A DNA stretch of 64,000 bases from Ensifer sp. LCM 4579 (GTDB taxonomy: Bacteria; Pseudomonadota; Alphaproteobacteria; Rhizobiales; Rhizobiaceae). This document shows positions 16,117 through 26,683 of the stretch, piece by piece (within the stretch, counting starts at the first letter, position 1; each line of letters begins with the position of its first letter). The position numbers were made by a program, and so were the translations under genes. The notes under the pieces were generated by a model. The model searched no databases. It was not told the origin of the DNA and saw only the letters and a list, made by a program, of their open reading frames with translations. The DNA is taken from assembly GCF_001854885.1 (NCBI RefSeq), contig NZ_MDDV01000008.1, positions 62,001 to 126,000 on the forward strand, written 5' to 3'.

Positions 16117-17955
16117 ATGAACTCTGCAATTAATGACAAACCGGCTGACATCGAAGTGCCGGTCCTCATCGTGGGCGGTGGCGGTGCCGGCCTTACCTGT
16201 TCGATGCTGCTCTCGCAGCTCGGCGTCGACACGCTCCTTGTCAGCGCGCTACCCACGACGTCGATTCTGCCTAAAGCGCATGTGCTGAATCAGCGCACGA
16301 TGGAGATACTCGATGACGTGGGCATCGCCGAGCCGATCTTTGCCAAGAGTACGCCCGCCGAGAACATGCGTGCGATGGGCTGGTACGCGGGTTTCGCCGG
16401 ACCGGATCCGGACCTCGGTCGGTTGATCGCGAAGCTGGAGACCTGGGGCTGCGGCTACACCAACAACAACTGGGTGCAGGCCAGCTCCTGCCGCAGCGCC
16501 AATCTTCCGCAAATTCGTCTCGAGCCGATCATGAAGGCGCGTGCCGATGAGCTCAATCCGGGCAAGGTCCGCTTCCACCACGAACTGACCAGGCTGGAGC
16601 AGGACGGTGACGGCGTCACCGCTCGGGTCACGAACCGCGACACGGACACCGAATACACAGTCCGCGCACGTTACGTTCTTGGTTGTGACGGTGGCCGCAC
16701 TATTCCCCGGCTGGTTGGTATCTCGCACGAAGGGCTTGGCGTGATCGCCCAGACGGCAACGGCCCACATTTCAGCCGATCTGTCGAAGTTGGCGCGGGAC
16801 CCGGACGTGTTGATCCGCTGGATCTGGTGTCCCGCGATCGGTGAGATGGCCGTGCTGGTGCCGATGGGGCCGGACCACTGGGGTCCGGACAGCGAAGAGT
16901 GGGTCTTTCATGTGACTTACCGGGGCGAAGGCCCGAAGGATCTGACGGACGAGCAAATCGAAAAGAACATGCGCCTTGCGCTTGGCATTCCTGACTTGCC
17001 AATGACTGTTCACAAGGTCACGCGCTGGGCTCTGGAAGGGGTGCTGGCATCGAAGTTCCGGGCCGGGCGCGTGTTTCTGGTCGGTGATGCGGCGCATCGC
17101 CATCCGCCCACCGGTGGGCTCGGTCTGACAAGCGGCATCCAGGATGCGCACAATCTGTGCTGGAAGCTGGCCGCAGTGTTAAAGGGCGAGGCCGGGGAGA
17201 GCCTGCTTGACACCTACGAAGCCGAAAGGCGCCCCGTGGATGCGCGCAACATCCAGCGTTCGATGGAAAACTCGATGGCGCATATGGAAGCGGGTGCCGC
17301 CTTCGGTCTCAATCCCGGTGCATCGGCTGAGGAGAACTGGACACAATTCCGTCGTATCCTGAGCGACAAGCCGGAGGATGCGGCGCATCGAAGCGCAGCG
17401 CTTCGCGCCATCCGACGACTGAGCATGGAAGCGAATGAATTGAACGTGGAGTACGGCTATCGCTACCAGTCGGCAGCAGTTATCTCGGACGGATCGCCGC
17501 CACCCGAGCCGACCGACGACATCCGCGTCTACCAGCCGAGCACTTATCCGGGCAGCCCCTTGCCTCATGCTTGGGTCGACGACGAGGCCGGGCGGCGGCT
17601 GCCCCTGAAGGACCTCGTCAAACCGGGCCGTTTTCTGCTGATCGCTGGCGAAGAAGGGCAGAATTGGTGCGCCGCGGCAGCGAAGCTTGTCGCGGAGAAC
17701 GACCTGCCGATCGATACGGTCCGGATCGGCCATATCGATGGCGACTTGTTCGATCCGCGTCTGGCCTGGGCGCAGTTCCGTGATATCTCGGAAAAAGGTG
17801 CGGTGTTGGTAAGGCCCGACCGGGTAGTCTGCTGGCGTCATGTCGGAGCCTCCAAGGATCCGCTGGCCGCGTTGAGAAGCGCCCTCGGGTCAGTGCTGGA
17901 TCGCAACTTTCACCGGGGAGTGGCGAAGGCGCCGGAACTTGCCTCCGCCAAGTGA
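16117..17955 (+). CDS. FAD-dependent phenol monooxygenase, TfdB/PheA-like
   Basis: A 612-residue flavoprotein hydroxylase. It has the dinucleotide-binding VLIVGGGGAGLTCSMLL near the N-terminus, CDGGRT in the middle, and the second FAD motif GDAAHRHPPTGGLGLTSGIQ. The C-terminal ~120 residues form the thioredoxin-like domain of phenol hydroxylase relatives. The closest remembered family is 2,4-dichlorophenol 6-monooxygenase. It would ortho-hydroxylate a phenolic substrate with NAD(P)H and O2. The start at 16117 follows GGAGGAGGAG; an upstream in-frame ATG at 16036 adds residues without similarity. It is divergent from the rest of the cluster and shares its operator type. Confidence 0.9.
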   Translation: MNSAINDKPADIEVPVLIVGGGGAGLTCSMLLSQLGVDTLLVSALPTTSILPKAHVLNQRTMEILDDVGIAEPIFAKSTPAENMRAMGWYAGFAGPDPDLGRLIAKLETWGCGYTNNNWVQASSCRSANLPQIRLEPIMKARADELNPGKVRFHHELTRLEQDGDGVTARVTNRDTDTEYTVRARYVLGCDGGRTIPRLVGISHEGLGVIAQTATAHISADLSKLARDPDVLIRWIWCPAIGEMAVLVPMGPDHWGPDSEEWVFHVTYRGEGPKDLTDEQIEKNMRLALGIPDLPMTVHKVTRWALEGVLASKFRAGRVFLVGDAAHRHPPTGGLGLTSGIQDAHNLCWKLAAVLKGEAGESLLDTYEAERRPVDARNIQRSMENSMAHMEAGAAFGLNPGASAEENWTQFRRILSDKPEDAAHRSAALRAIRRLSMEANELNVEYGYRYQSAAVISDGSPPPEPTDDIRVYQPSTYPGSPLPHAWVDDEAGRRLPLKDLVKPGRFLLIAGEEGQNWCAAAAKLVAENDLPIDTVRIGHIDGDLFDPRLAWAQFRDISEKGAVLVRPDRVVCWRHVGASKDPLAALRSALGSVLDRNFHRGVAKAPELASAK

Positions 17956-18117
17956 GGAACGAGACCGCGACGCGACCCGAAACTGTGGGGTCGAAAGAGG
18001 TGATCGCCTCCGACGGCCTCGTCGCGCGCACGCGTCGGACAGAATTGAGATCGCGCGCTAGCTCGCGCGATCCTCTTCCCGGAAGCGCAGCGGTAGACAA
18101 GCTACCACCTCACCCCA

Positions 18118-19863
18118 TCAATGGCTGTCGCGGTCCATCGGGATGCGATCACCGCGTGCGCCGACGAGGAAGTCGAGGTCGGCGCCGGTGTCGGCCTGCA
18201 TGACGGTCTTGATGTAGAGGCCGCCATAGCCGCCGATGAGCGGCTTAACCGGCGAGACCCAGGCCTCGCGGCGGCGGGCCAGCTCCTCGTCGGAGACATG
18301 GAGATGCAGCTTGCGGTTCGGAATATCGACCTCGATCAGATCGCCGTTCTCGACCAGCGCCAGCGGCCCGCCTTCGGCGGCTTCCGGTGCCGTGTGGAGG
18401 ATGACGGTGCCGTAGGCGGTTCCCGACATGCGCGCGTCCGAAATGCGGATCATGTCGGTGATGCCCTTCTTCAGGACCTTCGGCGGCAGGCCCATATTGC
18501 CGACCTCGGCCATGCCCGGGTAACCCTTGGGCCCGCAATATTTCAGCACCATGATCGAGTTTTCGTCGATGTCGAGATCGTCGCGGTTGATGCGGGCGTG
18601 ATAGTCCTCGATGCTCTCGAAGACGACAGCGGGCCCCTTGTGCTGCATCAGGTTTGGCGACGCCGCCGACGGCTTCAGCACGGCGCCGCGCGGCGCCAGG
18701 TTGCCGCGCAGCACGGCGATGCCGCCGGACGCCGTGAGCGCCTTCTCCTGCGGCAGGATCACGTCCTCGTTGTAGTTGACGACGCCCTTCACGTCGTTCC
18801 AGATGGTGTCGCCGCTGACGGTGATGGCGTCGTTGTGCAGGAGCCCCATCTCGGCGATCGCCTTGATCACCACCGGCAGGCCACCGGCATAATAGAACTC
18901 CTCCATCAGATATTTGCCGGAGGGCTGCAGGTTGACGATCGTCGGCACGTCGCGGCCGAGCCGGTCCCAATCGTCGAGCGAAAGGTCGACGCCGACGCGG
19001 CCCGCAAGCGCCAGCAGGTGCAGCACGGCATTGGTCGAGCCGCCGACGGCGCCGTTGACGCGGATGGCATTTTCGAAGGCCTGTTTCGTCAGGATGTCGG
19101 AGGGCTTCAGGTCCTCCTTGACCATCTCGACGATACGGCGGCCGGTGAACTGCGAGATTACCCGGCGGCGCGCATCGACGGCGGGAATGGCAGCATTGCC
19201 GGAAAGCGTCATGCCCAGCGCTTCAGCCATGGACGCCATGGTCGAGGCGGTGCCCATGGTCATGCAGCTACCGGCCGATCGGGCCATGCCCTGCTCGGCA
19301 TCCATGAACTCCTCCAGCGTCATCTCGCCGGATTTGACCATTTCCGAGAACTGCCAGACCGCCGTGCCCGAGCCGACATCCTTGCCGCGCCACTTGCCGT
19401 TGAGCATCGGACCGCCTGAGACGACGATCGCCGGAATATCGACGCTCGCTGCCCCCATCAGAAGGCTGGGCGTGGTCTTGTCGCAACCGCCGAGCAGCAC
19501 GACACCATCGACCGGATTGCCGCGGATCGCCTCCTCGACATCCATCGCCGCGAGATTGCGGAACATCATCGCCGTCGGGCGAAGCGTGCTCTCGCCGGTC
19601 GAGAAGACCGGGAACTCCACCGGGAAGCCGCCCGCCTCGTAGACCCCGCGCTTCACCCGCTCGGCAAGATCCCGCAAGTGCGCGTTGCAGGGGGTGAGCT
19701 CGGACCAGGTGTTGCAGATGCCGATGATCGGCCGCCCGTCGAAGGTGTCGGCGGGAAGCCCCTGGTTCTTCATCCAGGAGCGATGCATGATGGCGTTTTT
19801 GCCCGTACCGCCGAACCAATCCTGCGAACGCAACTTGCGCGGCCACTCAGCTTTCTTCTTCAT
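18118..19863 (-). CDS. IlvD/Edd-family dehydratase, probable L-arabonate dehydratase
   Basis: A 581-residue dehydratase. Cluster cysteines are seen in GICNTWSELTPCN, LLGGCDKTTPS and SAGSCMTMGTAS, with C-terminal ISDARMSGTAYGTVILH. The long N-terminus (WFGGTGKNAIMHRSWMKNQG) is typical of the sugar-acid dehydratase branch rather than IlvD proper. The context (ChvE transporter, GguC, ketoglutarate-semialdehyde dehydrogenase) supports L-arabonate or a related pentonate as substrate, giving 2-keto-3-deoxy-pentonate. The start at 19863 follows AAGGAAGAAGAG. It is the last gene of the leftward operon. Confidence 0.88.
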   Translation of the reverse strand: MKKKAEWPRKLRSQDWFGGTGKNAIMHRSWMKNQGLPADTFDGRPIIGICNTWSELTPCNAHLRDLAERVKRGVYEAGGFPVEFPVFSTGESTLRPTAMMFRNLAAMDVEEAIRGNPVDGVVLLGGCDKTTPSLLMGAASVDIPAIVVSGGPMLNGKWRGKDVGSGTAVWQFSEMVKSGEMTLEEFMDAEQGMARSAGSCMTMGTASTMASMAEALGMTLSGNAAIPAVDARRRVISQFTGRRIVEMVKEDLKPSDILTKQAFENAIRVNGAVGGSTNAVLHLLALAGRVGVDLSLDDWDRLGRDVPTIVNLQPSGKYLMEEFYYAGGLPVVIKAIAEMGLLHNDAITVSGDTIWNDVKGVVNYNEDVILPQEKALTASGGIAVLRGNLAPRGAVLKPSAASPNLMQHKGPAVVFESIEDYHARINRDDLDIDENSIMVLKYCGPKGYPGMAEVGNMGLPPKVLKKGITDMIRISDARMSGTAYGTVILHTAPEAAEGGPLALVENGDLIEVDIPNRKLHLHVSDEELARRREAWVSPVKPLIGGYGGLYIKTVMQADTGADLDFLVGARGDRIPMDRDSH

Positions 19864-19966
19864 CTCTTCTTCCTTCAGGCCCGCGGGCGGGCGGAAACGG
19901 GCTGGCCTGCTGCATGCCCTCAAAATCCACCTCGATTTCGGGAACATGCGGCAATTCAAAGAGCTA

Positions 19967-20025
19967 CACGTCCAACAGGACGTGCGGCACTGTCGGCCGG
20001 GATGCGGAATTCCACCCGCATCCCG
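19967..20025. other. Two hairpins in the dehydrogenase-dehydratase spacer
   Basis: CACGTCC/GGACGTG around a 4-base loop (19967-19984) and a perfect 10-bp stem CGGGATGCGG/CCGCATCCCG around 8 bases (19998-20025). Neither has a T-run on the minus strand. They lie between the stop of the aldehyde dehydrogenase and the dehydratase start, where they could protect or process the mRNA. Confidence 0.55.
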
Positions 20026-20035
20026 AGCCGGTCGA

Positions 20036-21469
20036 TCAGGCCAGCGTGTAGGCTGTCTTGACGGTCGTGTAGAATTCGGCGGCGTATTTGCCCTGTTCGC
20101 GCGGGCCGTAGGAGGAGCCCTTTCGACCGCCGAACGGCACGTGGAAATCGACGCCGGCCGTCGGCAGGTTGACCATCACCATGCCGGCTTCGGCATTGCG
20201 CTTGAAATGCGTCGCATGCTTGAGGCTGGTGGTGGCGATGCCGGAGGAGAGCCCGAAGGGCGTATCGTTGGCCACGGCGAGCGCTTCGTCATAGTCCTTG
20301 ACGCGGATGACCGCGGCGACCGGTCCGAAGATCTCCTCGCGGGAGATGCGCATGGCGTTCGTCGCCTCGGTGAACAGCGCCGGCTGCAGGTAGAAGCCGG
20401 GCGTATCGCGCGTGATCAGCTCGCCGCCGAAGGCGAGCTGCGCCCCCTCCTGCTTGCCGATGGCGATATAGTCGGTGTCCTGGTTCAACTGGCCCTGGTC
20501 GACTACCGGCCCGATATGGGTGCCGGCCTTCAGCGCGTCGTCGACGACGAGACCCTGCATGCGCTCGCCCATCGCCGCGACGAACCTGTCGTGGATGCCC
20601 TCGGTGACGATGATCCGCGAGGAGGCGGTGCAGCGCTGGCCGGTCGAGAAGAAGGCGGAGTTGACCGCCGCTTCGACCGCCACCGACAGATCGGCATCGT
20701 CGAGCACGACGAAGGGGTTCTTGCCACCCATCTCCAGCTGGAACTTGCGATTGTGCTCGACCGAGGCCGTCGCCACACGTTTTCCGGTGCCGACGGAGCC
20801 GGTGAAGGTGATCGCTTGGATATCGGGGCTGTCGAGCATCGCCTGTCCGACGACCGAGCCCTTGCCCATGACGAGGTTCAGGACTCCCTTCGGCAGGCCG
20901 GCGCGATGCAGGATGTCGACGATCGCCCAGGAGCAACCCGGCACCAGTTCGGCCGGTTTGAATACGACGGTGTTGCCGTAGGCGAGTGCCGGCGCGATCT
21001 TCCAGGCGGGAATGGCGATCGGAAAGTTCCACGGCGTGATGATGCCGACGACGCCGACCGGCTCGCGGGTGATTTCGACGCCGATATTCGGTCGCACCGA
21101 AGGGACGACCTCGCCGGCCAGCCGCAGGCACTCGCCGGCGAAGAAGTCGAAGATCTGGCCGGCGCGCACCGTCTCGCCGATACCCTCGGCAAGCGTCTTG
21201 CCCTCCTCGCGCGACAAGAGCCGCCCGAGTTCGTCCTTGCGCGCCATGATCTCGTCGGCGGTCTTCTTGAGGATCGCATGGCGCTCGAGGATGCCGGAGC
21301 GCGACCAGGCCGGAAAGGCCGCCTTCGCCGCGGCTATCGCTGCTTTCGCATCCTCGGCGCTTGCCCGGGCATATTCGCCGACGACGTCGTTGGTGTTCGA
21401 GGGATTGATGTTGGCAACGCCGTCGCCGCCGACCCATTCGCCGGCAATCAGGTTCTGGTGAAGTGTCAT
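20036..21469 (-). CDS. Aldehyde dehydrogenase, probable alpha-ketoglutaric semialdehyde dehydrogenase
   Basis: A 477-residue NAD(P)-dependent aldehyde dehydrogenase. Signatures seen: GIITPWNFPIAIPAWK, FTGSVGTGKRVA, the general-base segment LEMGGKNPFVVL and the catalytic cysteine in FFSTGQRCTASSR. In the non-phosphorylative pentose route it oxidises alpha-ketoglutaric semialdehyde to alpha-ketoglutarate. The start at 21469 follows GGAGG; the frame extends upstream but without similarity. Its position between gguC and the dehydratase supports the assignment. Confidence 0.88.
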   Translation of the reverse strand: MTLHQNLIAGEWVGGDGVANINPSNTNDVVGEYARASAEDAKAAIAAAKAAFPAWSRSGILERHAILKKTADEIMARKDELGRLLSREEGKTLAEGIGETVRAGQIFDFFAGECLRLAGEVVPSVRPNIGVEITREPVGVVGIITPWNFPIAIPAWKIAPALAYGNTVVFKPAELVPGCSWAIVDILHRAGLPKGVLNLVMGKGSVVGQAMLDSPDIQAITFTGSVGTGKRVATASVEHNRKFQLEMGGKNPFVVLDDADLSVAVEAAVNSAFFSTGQRCTASSRIIVTEGIHDRFVAAMGERMQGLVVDDALKAGTHIGPVVDQGQLNQDTDYIAIGKQEGAQLAFGGELITRDTPGFYLQPALFTEATNAMRISREEIFGPVAAVIRVKDYDEALAVANDTPFGLSSGIATTSLKHATHFKRNAEAGMVMVNLPTAGVDFHVPFGGRKGSSYGPREQGKYAAEFYTTVKTAYTLA

Positions 21470-21533
21470 GGCTTCAGCCTCCTTGTCTTGTCGCAAGCGA
21501 CCGCCCGTCGCGGCCAGCCCGTCGTTCTACATA

Positions 21534-22529
21534 TCAGAGCTGGTGGATGGCGACTTCTTCTTCCTCGGAGATCGCCAGCGGATTACGCAGCGCCAGACCG
21601 AAGCCTTCGGCCTCGATCTCGAAAACATCGCCGGTCTCCGTGCGGACGCCATCGCCGAAGGACAGCGTCGCAGTTCCGAACATGTGCACATGCACGTCGC
21701 CCGGCACGCGGAAGAGGTCATACTTGAAGTGATGGTATTCCAGATTGGCGAAGCTGTGGGACATGTTCGCCTCTCCCGAAAGGAACGGCTTCTCCCACAG
21801 GACCTTGCCGCCGCGCAGAATTCGCGAGGTGCCGCGAATGTCGTCGGGCGCGGCACCGACGCGGATCTCCGGACCGAAGCTCGCCTGCCTGAGCTTCGAA
21901 TGCGCCAGCCACAGATAGTTGACCCGCTCGGTCTTGTGGTCGGAAAACTCATTGGCGACCGCAAAGCCGAGGCGATAGGGTACACCCTTGTCGGAAATGA
22001 CGTAGATGCCCGCCATTTCCGGCTCCTCGCCGCCATCCTCCGCAAAGGAAGGCGACGTCAGCGGCTGGCCGGGCGCGACCGCGGCGCTGCCATTGCCCTT
22101 GTAGAACCATTCCGGCTGGACGCCCTTTTCGCCGGGCTTCGGCTTGCCGCCTTCGAGCCCCATGCGGAACATCTTCATCGAATCGGTCAGCGTCTCTTCC
22201 GCCGCCTCGGTGGTCTTCTTGTGCATGGCGTCGCGCGTCGCGGCGGAGCCGAGATGCGTCAGGCCGGTTCCGGTCAGATGCAGATGCGCCGGGTCGGGAT
22301 GGGTGATCGGCGGCAGCATCCGCCCCTCGGCATAGGCCTTTTCGAGATCGACCGCCTCGCCCAGCCCCTTGGCATCGACGACATCCTGCAGGCTCTTGCC
22401 GCCGTTCGCCGCCTCCATGGCGAGCGCATAAACGCTTTCTGCGCCCTTGACGACGCGCGCCGCTTCGCCGGGCACCCGCACCGCTACCGCGACTGATCCG
22501 TCTTGCATTCTGACCTGAGAAATCAGCAC
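21534..22529 (-). CDS. gguC: GguC/AraD1-family protein
   Basis: A 331-residue protein related to fumarylacetoacetate-hydrolase folds, matching GguC of the Agrobacterium chvE-gguABC locus (VLISQVRMQDGS start, HLTGTGLTHLGSA, GNGSAAVAPG, FGTATLSFGDGV). A GTG at 22529 with AGGAAGGACAGG upstream is preferred; an in-frame ATG at 22571 lies further back. The AraD1 name implies 2-keto-3-deoxy-L-arabonate dehydratase activity, yielding the semialdehyde used by the next gene. That activity is family knowledge and context, not shown here. Confidence 0.87.
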   Translation of the reverse strand: MLISQVRMQDGSVAVAVRVPGEAARVVKGAESVYALAMEAANGGKSLQDVVDAKGLGEAVDLEKAYAEGRMLPPITHPDPAHLHLTGTGLTHLGSAATRDAMHKKTTEAAEETLTDSMKMFRMGLEGGKPKPGEKGVQPEWFYKGNGSAAVAPGQPLTSPSFAEDGGEEPEMAGIYVISDKGVPYRLGFAVANEFSDHKTERVNYLWLAHSKLRQASFGPEIRVGAAPDDIRGTSRILRGGKVLWEKPFLSGEANMSHSFANLEYHHFKYDLFRVPGDVHVHMFGTATLSFGDGVRTETGDVFEIEAEGFGLALRNPLAISEEEEVAIHQL

Positions 22530-22678
22530 GTTCCTGTCCTTCCTGACTTGGATCCAGCGACGCGCCTTCACGGCGAAGGCAACGCGCCACCTTCAAGGCG
22601 GCCCTGTGACCGCCCGGCTCCGGCAGCCTGGGCTGCCCTTTCAACTGCGGGGGGTAAGGCGGTCGACCGGCGAACCGA

Positions 22679-23893
22679 TCAGCCCTTGCCCTTGTTCTTG
22701 TTGTAGACGTCGAAGAACACGGCTGCGAGCAGCACGAGGCCCTTGATGAGCTGCTGGTAGTCGATGCCGATGCCCATGATCGACATGCCGTTGTTCATCA
22801 CGCCCATGATGAAGGCGCCGATCACCGCACCGGTGATCTTGCCGACGCCGCCCGATGCCGACGCTCCGCCGATGAAGCAGGCCGCGATCACGTCGAGCTC
22901 GAAGCCGACGCCGGCCTTCGGGGTCGCCGAGTTCAACCGCGCCGTGATGATCATCCCGGCCAGGGCCGCGAGCACGCCCATATTGACGAAGGCATAGAAG
23001 GTCAGCCGCTCGGTGTTGATGCCGGAGAGCTTCGCTGCCTTTTCATTGCCGCCCATCGCATAGACCCGGCGGCCGACCGTCGAGCGCGTCGTGATGAAGG
23101 TGTAGAGAGCGATCAGGACACCCATGACGACGAGGACGTTGGGCAGGCCGCGATAGGTCGCGAGCTGAAAGCCGATGAACAGCGCGACGACGGCGATCAC
23201 CGCCATCTGCGTGGCGAAGAAGACGAAGGGCTCGTTGTCGGTGCCGTGCTGCTCGTTGATCCGGCGATTGCGCAGGCCCGCATAGATCGCATAGCCGACG
23301 AGCAGCAGCACCGCCACCAGCGCCACCATGTTCTTGATGACATCCGGGCTCGGGTTCAGGAAATAGAGGAAATCCGGAACGAAACCCGTCGAAAGAATCT
23401 GGAATTCCTTCGGGAACGGGCCGATCGGACGGCCGCCGAGCACCACATAGGTGAGGCCGCGGAAGACCAGCATGCCCGCCAGCGTCACGATGAAGGCCGG
23501 GATCTTCTGATAGGCGACCCAATAGCCCTGGGCCGCCCCCATGATGCCGCCGACGACGAGACAGGCGGGAATGACCACGAAAGCCGGCAGCCCCCATTTG
23601 ACCAGCATGATGGCCGATGCCGCGCCGATGAAGGCGACGATGGAGCCAACGGAGAGGTCGATATGGCCCGCCACGATGATCAGCAGCATGCCGAGCGCCA
23701 TGATGACGATGAACGAGTTCTGCAGCACCAGGTTGGTGATGTTGACCGGCTTGAAGAGAACGCCGTTGGTCACGAACTGGAAGAACAGCATGATGATCAC
23801 GAGCGCGACCAGAAGGCCGTATTCGCGTATGTTGTTCTTGAGGTAGTCTCCGATCGACGGTTTGGTGGTGTGGGTGCTCGTATCGGCGACCAT
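22679..23893 (-). CDS. gguB: Multiple-sugar ABC transporter permease GguB
   Basis: A 404-residue inner-membrane permease with about ten hydrophobic helices and the sugar-permease signature [16 protein letters not shown]. The conserved C-terminal GGASASGGVGKITGAVIGAF is also seen. It pairs with GguA and ChvE. Its ATG shares one base with the gguA stop (TAATG), indicating coupled translation. Confidence 0.93.
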   Translation of the reverse strand: MVADTSTHTTKPSIGDYLKNNIREYGLLVALVIIMLFFQFVTNGVLFKPVNITNLVLQNSFIVIMALGMLLIIVAGHIDLSVGSIVAFIGAASAIMLVKWGLPAFVVIPACLVVGGIMGAAQGYWVAYQKIPAFIVTLAGMLVFRGLTYVVLGGRPIGPFPKEFQILSTGFVPDFLYFLNPSPDVIKNMVALVAVLLLVGYAIYAGLRNRRINEQHGTDNEPFVFFATQMAVIAVVALFIGFQLATYRGLPNVLVVMGVLIALYTFITTRSTVGRRVYAMGGNEKAAKLSGINTERLTFYAFVNMGVLAALAGMIITARLNSATPKAGVGFELDVIAACFIGGASASGGVGKITGAVIGAFIMGVMNNGMSIMGIGIDYQQLIKGLVLLAAVFFDVYNKNKGKG

Positions 23894-25428
23894 TAGTGTT
23901 TCTCCCCTGAACGCATGATGGCACGCATGATGGATTCCTGGCTGGCTTCTTCCTTGGAAAGCTCGGCCACGATGCGCCCCTCGTTCATGACATAGATGCG
24001 ATCGCAGGTTCCGAGCAGCTCCGGCATTTCCGACGAGATCATCAGGATGCCTTTGCCCTCGGCCGCGAGTTGGTTGATGATGGTGTAGATTTCATATTTC
24101 GCGCCGATGTCGATACCGCGCGTCGGCTCGTCGAGGATGAGGACCTCGGGATTGGTGAACAGCCACTTCGACAGAACGACTTTCTGCTGGTTGCCGCCCG
24201 ACAGGTTCACCGCCTCCTGATAGATCGAGTGCGAACGGATGCGGAGCTTGGAGCGATAGTCGGACGCGACCTTGGCCTCCTTGCGCTCGTCGATGACGCC
24301 GTTTGCGGAAACCGCGCCGAGGTTCGAGAGCGTGGTGTTGTGCATGATGTTGTTGATCAGCACGAGACCAAGTTGCTTCCGGTCTTCCGTCACATAGGCA
24401 AGCCCCGCCTTGATCGCCCGGGGGATGGTGCTCACATCCACCGGCTGGCCGCGCATGGTCACCTCGCCGGTGATCTTGTGACCCCAGGAGCGGCCGAAAA
24501 TGCTCATCGCGGTTTCGGTGCGTCCGGCACCCATCAGCCCCGCAATGCCGACGACTTCGCCGGCGCGGACCTTGAAGCTGACGTCGTGCAGGAACTGCCG
24601 GTCGCGGTGCTGCTGGTGGAAGACGTTCCAGTTCTTCACCTCAAGCAGCGTATCGCCGATTTTCGGCTCCCGCGGCGGATAGCGGTCCTCGAGCGCGCGC
24701 CCGACCATCCCCTTGATGATCCGGTCCTCGCCGACGTCTTCCTTGTGACAGTCGAGCGTTTCCACGGTGCCGCCATCGCGCAGGATGGTGATCTGGTCCG
24801 CGACCTTCTTGATCTCGTTCAGCTTGTGCGAAATGATGATCGAGGTCATGCCCTGGTTGCGGAACTCCATGAGGAGCTTCAGGAGCGCGTCCGAGTCGTT
24901 TTCGTTGAGCGATGCGGTGGGCTCGTCGAGAATCAGGAGCCTGACCTTCTTGGAGAGCGCCTTGGCGATCTCCACCAGTTGCTGCTTGCCGACGCCGATA
25001 TCGGTTATGAGCGTCGCCGGCGACTCGTTCAGCCCGACCTTCTTCAAGAGCTCCTGCGTCCGGGCGAAAGTCTGTGGCCAGTGAATGACGCCGTTGCTGG
25101 CAACTTCGTTGCCGAGGAAGATGTTCTCGGCGATCGAAAGCAGCGGCACCAGCGCCAGTTCCTGGTGGATGATGATGATGCCGAGCTCTTCGCTTTCGGC
25201 GATCGTGCTGAAGCGGCGGACCTCGCCGTCGTAATGGATTTCGCCCTCATAGGTGCCGGCGGGATAGACGCCGCTCAGGACCTTCATCAAGGTCGACTTG
25301 CCGGCGCCATTCTCACCGACGAGGGCATGGATTTCGCCTTCGCGGACCTTGAACGAGACATTGTCCAGCGCCTTGACGCCGGGAAACGTCTTCGTGATGC
25401 CCCGCATTTCGAGAATGATATCGTCCAT
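23893..25428 (-). CDS. gguA: Multiple-sugar ABC transporter ATPase GguA (tandem domains)
   Basis: A 511-residue double ABC ATPase. The first domain has [16 protein letters not shown] and [15 protein letters not shown]; the second has a degenerate P-loop region ([16 protein letters not shown]), the signature [15 protein letters not shown] and [15 protein letters not shown]. This is the MglA/XylG-type tandem arrangement of sugar importers. The start at 25428 ([13 protein letters not shown]) matches the family start. It lies 187 bp after chvE, with a stem-loop between. Confidence 0.93.
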   Translation of the reverse strand: MDDIILEMRGITKTFPGVKALDNVSFKVREGEIHALVGENGAGKSTLMKVLSGVYPAGTYEGEIHYDGEVRRFSTIAESEELGIIIIHQELALVPLLSIAENIFLGNEVASNGVIHWPQTFARTQELLKKVGLNESPATLITDIGVGKQQLVEIAKALSKKVRLLILDEPTASLNENDSDALLKLLMEFRNQGMTSIIISHKLNEIKKVADQITILRDGGTVETLDCHKEDVGEDRIIKGMVGRALEDRYPPREPKIGDTLLEVKNWNVFHQQHRDRQFLHDVSFKVRAGEVVGIAGLMGAGRTETAMSIFGRSWGHKITGEVTMRGQPVDVSTIPRAIKAGLAYVTEDRKQLGLVLINNIMHNTTLSNLGAVSANGVIDERKEAKVASDYRSKLRIRSHSIYQEAVNLSGGNQQKVVLSKWLFTNPEVLILDEPTRGIDIGAKYEIYTIINQLAAEGKGILMISSEMPELLGTCDRIYVMNEGRIVAELSKEEASQESIMRAIMRSGEKH

Positions 25429-25573
25429 AATCAGCCATTCCAGCGGCAGTCTCCGCGAGAGACTACAGGCTTCCTCCCGCTGCGCCAATTCCGGATATGG
25501 CTATCCGGTGATCGTGCAACAGTTCAGAGTTTTGCAGCGACCGTCATGCATCCGCAGGATGCCGGTCGGTTCA

Positions 25574-25606
25574 GAAAAGAGGGGCCCGCGGTCACAGCGG
25601 ACCCCT
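25574..25606 (-). terminator. Stem-loop with T-run after chvE
   Basis: On the minus strand AGGGGTCCGC and GCGGGCCCCT (one G-U pair) enclose a 7-base loop and are followed by CTTTTC. It stands directly after the chvE stop and before gguA. Such partial terminators commonly raise binding-protein levels above those of the membrane components. Confidence 0.65.
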
Positions 25607-25615
25607 TCGACTGGA

Positions 25616-26683
25616 TTAGTTGTCGATCTGCTCTTCGGTGTAGTAGCCGGAGCCGACGAGGATCTCCTTGGCGTTGGTCTTGTCGACCGAAACGGGCTTC
25701 AGGAGGTAGGACGGAACGACCTTGACGCCGTTTTCATAGGTCTTCGTGTCGTTCACTTCCGGCTCCTTGCCGTCCATGATGGCATTGACCATGTTGACCG
25801 TGACCTTGGCGAGTTCGCGGGTGTCCTTGAACACCGTCGAATACTGTTCGCCGGCGAGGATCGACTTGACCGACGGCAGTTCGGCGTCCTGGCCGGTGAC
25901 GATCGGCATCGGCAGGTCGCCGGAGCCGTAGCCGACACCCTTCAGGGCCGAGATGATGCCGATGGAGAGACCGTCATAGGGCGAAAGAACGCCATCGACC
26001 TTGGCATCCGTGTAGGTGGAGGACAGCAGGTTTTCCATGCGGGACTGGGCGACGGAACCGTCCCAGCGCAGCGTGCCGACCTGGTCCATGCCCATCTGGC
26101 CGGACTTGACGACGAGCTTGCCGCTGTCGATCAGCGGCTGCAGGACCGACATGGCGCCGTCATAGAAGAAGAAAGCGTTGTTGTCGTCCGGAGAGCCGCC
26201 GAAGAGTTCGATGTTCTTCGGTTCGGTGGCCTCGTCGAGCTTCAGGCCTTCGACGAGCGAGGTTGCCTGGAGGACGCCGACCTGGAAGTTGTCGAAGGTG
26301 GCGTAGTAGTCGACATTGCCCGAATCGCGGATGAGACGGTCGTAAGCGATGACCTTGACGCCGGAGTCGGCGGCCTTCTGCAGGATGTCGGAGAGCGTGG
26401 TGCCGTCGATGGCGGCGATGACGAGCACCTTCGCGCCCTTCGTCACCATGTTCTCGATCTGCGCCAGCTGGTTCGGAATATCGTCGTCGGCAAATTGCAG
26501 ATCCGGCGTGTAGCCGGCTTCCTTGAACAGCTTCTCCATGGTTTCGCCGTCGGATATCCAGCGGGTGGACGTCTTCGTCGGCATGGAGACGCCGACCATG
26601 CCCTTGTCCTGGGCGAATGCCGGCGCAGCGAAAGACGCGACGGTCACGGCCGCGGCTGCGAGAAGCGAAGTAACAAATTTCAT
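25616..26683 (-). CDS. chvE: Periplasmic sugar-binding protein ChvE
   Basis: A 355-residue protein with a Sec signal peptide ([25 protein letters not shown]) and a periplasmic-binding-protein fold: [37 protein letters not shown]. The closest known protein is ChvE/GbpA, which binds galactose, glucose and arabinose for uptake and, in Agrobacterium, also signals to the VirA kinase. The start follows GGGAGAG. It is first in the operon and divergent from gbpR. Confidence 0.95.
   Translation of the reverse strand: MKFVTSLLAAAAVTVASFAAPAFAQDKGMVGVSMPTKTSTRWISDGETMEKLFKEAGYTPDLQFADDDIPNQLAQIENMVTKGAKVLVIAAIDGTTLSDILQKAADSGVKVIAYDRLIRDSGNVDYYATFDNFQVGVLQATSLVEGLKLDEATEPKNIELFGGSPDDNNAFFFYDGAMSVLQPLIDSGKLVVKSGQMGMDQVGTLRWDGSVAQSRMENLLSSTYTDAKVDGVLSPYDGLSIGIISALKGVGYGSGDLPMPIVTGQDAELPSVKSILAGEQYSTVFKDTRELAKVTVNMVNAIMDGKEPEVNDTKTYENGVKVVPSYLLKPVSVDKTNAKEILVGSGYYTEEQIDN

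Noticed and set aside
19685-21727. Long plus-strand open frames opposite the dehydratase and aldehyde dehydrogenase
   Set aside because: They are composition shadows: the minus-strand proteins are clear family members, and the plus-strand translations are not.
24070-25725. Long plus-strand open frame opposite gguA
   Set aside because: The minus strand encodes an unmistakable tandem ABC ATPase; the opposite frame has no similarity and no start signal.
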